NCBI GenBank assembly: GCA_020636505.1
Contig: JACJXR010000011.1
Span: 1 to 64,000 of the forward strand
Reading direction: 5' to 3'
DNA: 64,000 nt
DNA from: Chitinophagales bacterium
Lineage (GTDB): Bacteria; Bacteroidota; Bacteroidia; Chitinophagales; Chitinophagaceae
Part shown: positions 58,905 to 64,000 of the stretch, piece after piece
Layout: each line of letters starts with the position of its first letter
How positions within the stretch are numbered: the stretch's first letter is position 1
The notes under the pieces: generated by a model
The model's input: only the letters and a program-made list of their open reading frames with translations
Told to the model about the DNA's origin: nothing
Database searches by the model: none
Program-made: the position numbers and the translations under genes

Positions 58905-60878
58905 CTATTCGTTTTTCATCAGTTTGATGGTTTGAATATCTCCATCGGTATGAATATGAACGAAGTACATGCCTGATGCATAATTGGCCATGTTTAGTTT
59001 GTAGTAGTTGTCGCCTATGTCTAAAGAAGCATTTTGGGTGTGTAAGATACGTCCTTGAAGGTCTGTGATGCTTATAGTTGCATCAATATTACTCAAACTG
59101 CCTATTTTCAGTGTTGTAACATTGCCAGTAGGGTTAGGGTACAACTCTATCTTGGAAAGGTTTGTTGTAAGCCCTGTTATGCCTACCTCATCATACGGAT
59201 ATGTTATGTTTCCTGATGCAATGTCGCCCAAGCTTAAGTTGTAGTAAGAACCTGATGCCGTTTGTTCCAGTACCGATGCTCTTACCATGTAGTAGTACAT
59301 TCCGTCTTTCCCGAACGAGTCTGTGAAGGATGTACTCGTTACAAGGTCTGAACGTAACTTATATTGCCCGAATTCCTTATCTGAACGATAAATATAATAG
59401 CCTTTTACGTTCGGCTCAGGGCTGGCGGCCCAATTCAATATGGCTCCCGCATTAGGATTGCTTGTAACCGTAACGCTAGACGCAGAGCGTACATAGTCGG
59501 TACGTAAAGTAGGGTCGCCCATCAAGCCGGTATGTACCCATCTGGCTCCTGCACCTGCCGGGCTGTATAAACCGCTGTTGTTTTGAGATAATCTGATGGA
59601 GTATCCCAAGTTTTCGCCCAATGCCATATGGTGTAAGAAGTAGTTGGGGCGACCTGCCCAAAAACATGCCAATGAAGGGTCGTCGGCACAAAGTGGTGCA
59701 CGCAAGAAGCTGTTTTTATAATCCCAGTCCCCAAAGTAGCTGCCAAATAACGGAGTGAATATTGCCTTCACATTGTTTGATTCAAAATCAGAAGTGTTTC
59801 CAATACCTCCTGCACTGATATATGTACCACCTCCACAACCATAGGCCCACTGGTGGAAATCGGTGTTCAATGTGGTGATGAAGTTTTTCTCACTGACATT
59901 GTCTTTACCCACAAGAGCAGAGAAGTTGCTCCATCCGTTTACAGCAAACCCTTCTGCATAGCTTTTGAAGTTGTCGTCTATCAAACCCTTCTTGACTATA
60001 GTCATCGTTCCGCTTTTATAAGTATGAGCTTTGTTCAAGTAGCTCTTCATCAACTGAACTTCAGTTTTGCCGAATTGTGGCATATCATAGAAATCAACCC
60101 TTCCTACCTGAAGATCTATATCGCTTGGAATCAGGCTTTGGTCGAAATTGCCATCTCCGGGTACATTATGGTTTTTGCTGTTTGCCGATGTTGTGTTGTT
60201 GATTGCATTGTCGCTCCATGAGCCATCGAGTTCCCCATAATATGTATCGGCAGACCATCCACCAACATGGTTGGTATGTGCATCGGGATTGATATTGCCA
60301 CTATGAGGTACTGCGATGTGACCTAATATGTATAGTGCATTCAGACCCGATGTTTGTTGAGAGGTAGATACGATATAGCTTTTGATGTCCGCTACTTTTG
60401 TATTTCTTGAAAAGTCACCGCGTAAAACTTGCCATCCATCCCCACGAAGGTCGGTCATCAATGCTGCAATTTCTGTTTTGCAAGAGTCTGTAAATGTGGA
60501 ATCGACCAATAACAAAATGGCACCACGATTATGAATAGGAGGCTCTTCTATACCAGCGTATATATATCCTCTGGGACTTGTTCCATCAGCCTTATATATA
60601 TAGTACTCGACTCCGGTACCAACTGTTACATTGTTGTCTTTATAAGAATTGGCCGAGGCCGGTAGCGATATAGGTACGCTGCTCCACATGGTGGAACCCT
60701 TTGTTTTTGTATATATGGAATATGAACCTGTACCGGAAGACGTTGTTTCCCAGTTTAGCGTAATGGACGCAGGATTCCCTGTAACAGATGCTGATATCCG
60801 TATAGCACGGTCTGTTGTGGTTTGTGCCAGGGCTGCTGTTCCACAAAGAAGACAGATTAGTGTAAGAAATCTATTCAT
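58905..60878 (-). CDS. Secreted T9SS protein with possible C25-like (caspase-fold) domain and fibronectin type III modules
   Basis: About 657 residues from the third Met (MNRFLTLICLLCGTAALAQ). After an N-terminal FnIII-like module (ITLNWETTSSGTGSYSIYTK) comes a ~350-residue domain with GAILLLVDSTF, ALYILGHIAVPHSG, ADTYYGELDGSWSD, IDLQVGRVDFYDMPQFGKTE, WAYGCGGGTYIS and WVHTGLMGDPTLR. The His in LGHIAVPHSG and Cys in YGCGGGT could be the dyad of a gingipain-like peptidase, but this is not proven. A second FnIII-like module (GAILNWAASPEPNVKGYYIY) and a T9SS type A tail (IELYPNPTGNVTTLKI ... TIKLMKNE) follow. Confidence 0.8.
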   Translation of the reverse strand: MNRFLTLICLLCGTAALAQTTTDRAIRISASVTGNPASITLNWETTSSGTGSYSIYTKTKGSTMWSSVPISLPASANSYKDNNVTVGTGVEYYIYKADGTSPRGYIYAGIEEPPIHNRGAILLLVDSTFTDSCKTEIAALMTDLRGDGWQVLRGDFSRNTKVADIKSYIVSTSQQTSGLNALYILGHIAVPHSGNINPDAHTNHVGGWSADTYYGELDGSWSDNAINNTTSANSKNHNVPGDGNFDQSLIPSDIDLQVGRVDFYDMPQFGKTEVQLMKSYLNKAHTYKSGTMTIVKKGLIDDNFKSYAEGFAVNGWSNFSALVGKDNVSEKNFITTLNTDFHQWAYGCGGGTYISAGGIGNTSDFESNNVKAIFTPLFGSYFGDWDYKNSFLRAPLCADDPSLACFWAGRPNYFLHHMALGENLGYSIRLSQNNSGLYSPAGAGARWVHTGLMGDPTLRTDYVRSASSVTVTSNPNAGAILNWAASPEPNVKGYYIYRSDKEFGQYKLRSDLVTSTSFTDSFGKDGMYYYMVRASVLEQTASGSYYNLSLGDIASGNITYPYDEVGITGLTTNLSKIELYPNPTGNVTTLKIGSLSNIDATISITDLQGRILHTQNASLDIGDNYYKLNMANYASGMYFVHIHTDGDIQTIKLMKNE

Positions 60879-60935
60879 TGACATATGATTTCCTACCAAG
60901 TTAAAGAAAAATTGAATGTTAATTTAGCTTAATGC

Positions 60936-62285
60936 TTATGAAATGTCATCAAGTATTGGCATTGCATCTTCAGGGAGTGTGATAATAAATGTTGTGCCTT
61001 CTCCTTCTTTACTTACGACATCTATTTTGCCATTATGTTGTTCAACGATTTGTTTGCATATGTTTAGCCCCAAGCCATGAGACTTTTCTCCTTTTAAACC
61101 TAATCTGCCTGCTTTGCTGAAACGTTCAAACAGGTAAGGTTTTATTTCATCGGGAACGCCGATGCCATCATCGGCTATTGAAATCCGAATAGCATCGTTG
61201 TTTTGCTTATTGAGTTGGATATGAATGGTGCCATCATCTTCGGTAAACTTTATGGCATTGCCTATAAGGTTGTCAAACACCCTCAGCATCTTTTCCTCGT
61301 CTATGGTCATTTCCACAATCGTTTCCGGAAGTGTAAGCAGCAGCTTTTTCTTTGCAGGTAGTTTATGCGCCCAGTGCTGTTGTATTTGCGATAAGAATAT
61401 ATTGGCATTGATCTCTTGGAGTTTCAATCCTTGAGCACTGTCTCCCTTTACAATACTTATAAGGTCTCTTATAATACCCTGAGACTCCTCACAGGCCTCC
61501 AATATCATATTGAAATATTCTTGACGTTCTTCAGTAGTTGCATTGTCTTCTTTGGCAAGCCCAACCAATGCTGTGACACTGTTTATTGGGCTCCTTAAGT
61601 CATGGGCTACTATACCGAGCATCTCGGTTTTTAACTTGGCCATTTGAGTTATTTCTCTGTTATTTTCCTCAATGATCCTAAGCTGCACAAAGTGGCTGAC
61701 ATGATAGGAGTACAATAATCTGGATACAAGAAAAAAGCCTATTGTTATTAGTGTTGATGCAATGACGTTTTTGATAAACGGTATTTCATTCACACCAAAG
61801 AATAGTAATCCCAGCACTATGCCTGTTATTGTCAGCATGCTTACCAATACAGCACCTCTTTGTGTATATATCCACGAAACACCGACAAATATCAATGCGA
61901 ACATGAACATTGTCATGTTGTTGGCAGGGACTTTGCCTGATACAAACGACATCCACATAGCCCCATAAATCAATATCAATGGATATAAGCTGCCAATCAT
62001 TCGCTTGATTATCAATATGTCTCTACTGTGCTTTTTTCGTAAGATCTCTATGGGGAGATAGAATGCTAGTGAGGTGATGAGTAGGAAAAACCATCCAATA
62101 AAATATAGGTTGTTATCTGTATGTAAGTTTAAACCAAAAGCCTTTATAGCCAATATCATTATCAAACTGACAGCAGCAACCAGTACAGAAGTAAATCGTG
62201 TTACTTTCAGGTTTTGGTTGATCACAAAAAAACGAAACGGAACAGCGTATTTTTTGTCAATGGAATTAAAAAAGTACAAGCGCAT
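60936..62285 (-). CDS. Sensor histidine kinase with multi-helix membrane sensor
   Basis: About 449 residues from MRLYFFNSID (an upstream ATG would add ten). Six or seven membrane helices in the first ~195 residues, without a large periplasmic loop, then a short coiled coil (VQLRIIEENNREITQMAKLK), the HisKA domain with EMLGIVAHDLRSPINS (His about 228), and the HATPase domain: DNLIGNAIKFTEDDGTIHI, IADDGIGVPDE, LFERFSKAGR, GEKSHGLGLNICKQIVEQHN. No response regulator adjoins it, so the partner is elsewhere. Sensor ligand unknown. Divergent from the AlkD-like gene. Confidence 0.92.
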   Translation of the reverse strand: MRLYFFNSIDKKYAVPFRFFVINQNLKVTRFTSVLVAAVSLIMILAIKAFGLNLHTDNNLYFIGWFFLLITSLAFYLPIEILRKKHSRDILIIKRMIGSLYPLILIYGAMWMSFVSGKVPANNMTMFMFALIFVGVSWIYTQRGAVLVSMLTITGIVLGLLFFGVNEIPFIKNVIASTLITIGFFLVSRLLYSYHVSHFVQLRIIEENNREITQMAKLKTEMLGIVAHDLRSPINSVTALVGLAKEDNATTEERQEYFNMILEACEESQGIIRDLISIVKGDSAQGLKLQEINANIFLSQIQQHWAHKLPAKKKLLLTLPETIVEMTIDEEKMLRVFDNLIGNAIKFTEDDGTIHIQLNKQNNDAIRISIADDGIGVPDEIKPYLFERFSKAGRLGLKGEKSHGLGLNICKQIVEQHNGKIDVVSKEGEGTTFIITLPEDAMPILDDIS

Positions 62286-62381
62286 ATATGTGCTCCTCAA
62301 TACGTAAGCATGCAAGTTTATGAAAAAAAACTATATGTACAAGCTGTTAGTTTATCGCAACATAAAAAGGCTATTTTCGTA

Positions 62382-63107
62382 ATGACTAAAACATCTGATA
62401 TGGAACTTAAGGAGGTAATGGCACAATTGGAAAGCATGGGTAGTGAGCAAACAAAGAAAGTGTTTATGAAACACGGTGCCAAGGAGCCGTTCTTCGGTGT
62501 AAAGGTTGCAGACCTGAAAGTCATTCAAAAGAAAGTGAAGAAAGACAATAACTTGGCCTTGCAGTTGTTCGACACAGGCAATGGCGACGCCATGTATTTG
62601 GCAGGTTTGATAGCCGACCCTCAAGCAATGACAAAAAAAGACTTGCAAAATTGGGTGAAAAAGGCAAGCTGGAATATGATAAGCGAGTATACGGTAGCTT
62701 GGGTTGCGGCCGAAAGTAAATATGGTTGGGAGTTGGCATTGGAATGGATAGACTCCGATAAGGATAATATATCTTCCAGTGGCTGGTCCACATTAGGCAG
62801 TATTGTTGCTGTGAATAGCGACGAAGATTTGGATACAAAAGCATTGAAGGGACTGATAAAGAGAGTAGTGGATAATATTCAATCTGCAAACAACCGTACC
62901 AAGTATACGATGAATAGCTTTTTAATAGCAGTCGGGTCTTATGTCAAGGGTTTAACTGAAGAGGCTGTCAAAGCGTCTAAGACGGTAGGGGTAGTCGAGG
63001 TGAACATGGGAGGTACGGCCTGTAAGGTGCCTGATGCAGAACAGTATATTGATAAGGTGAAGAAAAAAGGGTACATAGGCAAGAAAAGAAAAACAGCAAT
63101 TTGTTAG
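62382..63107 (+). CDS. AlkD-like DNA alkylation repair protein (HEAT-repeat)
   Basis: About 241 residues from MTKTSDMELKEV; the open frame extends back to 62214 but there it lies opposite the histidine kinase gene. Alpha-helical repeats with KVFMKHGAKEPFFGVKVADL, LALQLFDTGNGDAMYLAGLI, WNMISEYTVAWVAAESKYGW, LALEWIDSDKDNISSSGWST, KYTMNSFLIAVGSYV match the DNA_alkylation (AlkC/AlkD) family. AlkD removes alkylated purines without base flipping. Which catalytic residues are kept I cannot judge with certainty. Confidence 0.82.
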   Translation: MTKTSDMELKEVMAQLESMGSEQTKKVFMKHGAKEPFFGVKVADLKVIQKKVKKDNNLALQLFDTGNGDAMYLAGLIADPQAMTKKDLQNWVKKASWNMISEYTVAWVAAESKYGWELALEWIDSDKDNISSSGWSTLGSIVAVNSDEDLDTKALKGLIKRVVDNIQSANNRTKYTMNSFLIAVGSYVKGLTEEAVKASKTVGVVEVNMGGTACKVPDAEQYIDKVKKKGYIGKKRKTAIC

Positions 63108-63202
63108 TCGTTGGTTAACCTAAAAAATACCATGAAATACGGATAACTACAAGACGTTAGTTTTCGTATATTGGTGTTACCCATCAAAAAAAACGAGACG
63201 AA

Positions 63203-63412
63203 ATGAATACACTGTTTATAACAAACCGCACCAATAAGCCGATGAGGGCTATAATTTCCGATAATTACACAGGTAACAGTCTATTGACCTATGAACTGAA
63301 ACCGGGTTCCAACGAAATAGTTGTTAAGTCCCTCGACGATGGTATATATTATATCAGCCTATCGGATCATAACAATGACGTCATCTATAAGGAGAAAATC
63401 GTTAAGAATTAA
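63203..63412 (+). CDS. Stand-alone T9SS-tail-like mini-protein
   Basis: 69 residues without signal peptide. The whole protein reads like a T9SS type A C-terminal domain: ITNRTNKPMRAIISDNYTGN, LLTYELKPGSNEIVVKSLDD, GIYYISLSDHNNDVIYKEKI, VKN. No cargo domain is attached and none is encoded in frame upstream. It could be a cytosolic protein that kept this beta sandwich, a remnant of a lost secreted protein, or a real small gene. TATATTGG at 63167-63174 is a possible -7 box, and the upstream element similar to copies A and B starts at 63101. Its stop overlaps the stop of the convergent transporter. Confidence 0.6.
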   Translation: MNTLFITNRTNKPMRAIISDNYTGNSLLTYELKPGSNEIVVKSLDDGIYYISLSDHNNDVIYKEKIVKN

Positions 63413-64000
63413 TTTTCCTTCGCAGTTTCTGAGTTTAATTCTTCCTGCTCCAAGTCGAGTGGCTGTATGGCATTACCTCTAATGGTTGGTCTGTGCTTGC
63501 GCAATGGCAATAGTTTTATACCCATTGCTTTTCTTAGGTAATATGCGATAAGTAAGCAGCAAAGGATGACTGCAATGCTCAAGTACCCTGTTACATCATA
63601 GTTTTTGATGGTGTTTTCAGGTGTTTTTACAACGATGATACCGGCTATTACTGAAGCCAACCCAACAGCAAATTGTTGGATGGATGAGTTTATGTTCATG
63701 AACCCTCCACGCCTTGCCGGTGGCACTACTTCGCTGACGATTGCTTGTGCCGGTATGGCTCTGCCGGTGGACACTACAAACCAAAACCCTGTAATGCATA
63801 GCACAAAATAAAACGGTATACGTGGCATGTTTGTAATCAATGCTATCGGCACTACAGCAACAATGATCATTATGGTGAACAACCTGAACTTTCCGATCTT
63901 ATCTGCAATTCGTCCAATAATAGGGGAGGTAAACAGCGTTAGTGCTCCGCCTACAAAATAGATGAGTGGTGTTTGTTTGGTTGTGAAGCCCACGTTCAGT
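63409..64000 (-). CDS. MFS transporter, C-terminal half (continues past window)
   Basis: The frame runs off the window edge; GTG at 63993 is an internal valine. At least 197 residues with six membrane segments: PLIYFVGGALTLFTSPIIGR, IADKIGKFRLFTIMIIVAVV (the MFS GRxxDKxGKF loop), FYFVLCITGFWFVVSTGRAI, FAVGLASVIAGIIVV, GYLSIAVILCCLLIAYYL. A hydrophilic tail (KHRPTIRGNAIQPLDLEQEE) follows. A drug/sugar-type major facilitator permease; substrate cannot be told. Confidence 0.87.
   Translation of the reverse strand, partial: LNVGFTTKQTPLIYFVGGALTLFTSPIIGRIADKIGKFRLFTIMIIVAVVPIALITNMPRIPFYFVLCITGFWFVVSTGRAIPAQAIVSEVVPPARRGGFMNINSSIQQFAVGLASVIAGIIVVKTPENTIKNYDVTGYLSIAVILCCLLIAYYLRKAMGIKLLPLRKHRPTIRGNAIQPLDLEQEELNSETAKEN

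Noticed and set aside
1..64000. CRISPR array, rRNA operon or complete insertion sequence
   Set aside because: No regularly spaced repeats, no rRNA sequence and no transposase with terminal inverted repeats were found; the only recombinase is the partial integrase at the left edge.

Overview
The window looks like a chromosomal segment of a Bacteroidota bacterium, most likely near Chitinophagales/Chitinophagaceae (an inference, not a search result). The signs are six secreted proteins with C-terminal type IX secretion (T9SS) sorting domains, repeated TAnnTTTG-type -7 promoter boxes instead of a -35/-10 pair, few Shine-Dalgarno sites, many SxxC lipoproteins, and a B12 locus of BtuG/DUF4465 type.

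Layout. 1-1.1 kb: the edge of an integrated element, with a partial tyrosine recombinase and a 3' fragment of a tRNA-Leu gene acting as attachment site. 1.3-9.8 kb: a giant secreted M43-like metalloprotease, small lipoproteins, lysS, and a GT39/lipoprotein pair. 9.9-12.1 kb: an XRE regulator/membrane protein pair with tandem operators, and rlmD. 12.2-17.1 kb: an operon of two paralogous thioredoxin-like proteins and a double-parvulin isomerase. 17.2-31.3 kb: mostly housekeeping (beta-CASP nuclease, kup, dusB, lptG-like, tgt, GT2, rsmG, cytochrome c peroxidase, RDD, yebC). 31.4-36.5 kb: an accessory patch with a DUF3987 protein, orphan small genes, one very AT-rich unknown gene, GGTGCG palindromes placed directly after stop codons, and other dispersed repeats; two paralogous lipoproteins flank it.

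36.8-45 kb: rlmB, then a cobalamin riboswitch leading an operon of two DUF4465 surface proteins, another T9SS protein, a BtuG-like beta-propeller lipoprotein and a BtuB-like TonB receptor. The receptor and the next gene, a diheme cytochrome c, are broken by seven single-base losses within 1.2 kb, which looks more like a local sequence-quality problem than decay. 45-50 kb: FkbM methyltransferase, and an ECF sigma factor with a probable dual-membrane-spanning anti-sigma/beta-barrel protein, then the queuosine precursor transporter. 50-64 kb: a pseudo-receiver, DoxX, sugar aminotransferase, fhs, a small abundant-looking secreted protein, three tandem proteins each with two OmpA-like domains, a T9SS protein with a possible caspase-like fold, a histidine kinase, an AlkD-like protein, a lone T9SS-tail-like mini-protein and a partial MFS transporter.

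The most unusual items are the dual-membrane anti-sigma protein, the palindrome-punctuated accessory patch, the triple double-OmpA operon, an upstream element shared by two promoters (possibly three) at constant spacing, and the metalloprotease whose catalytic domain is split by an insertion of some 350 residues.
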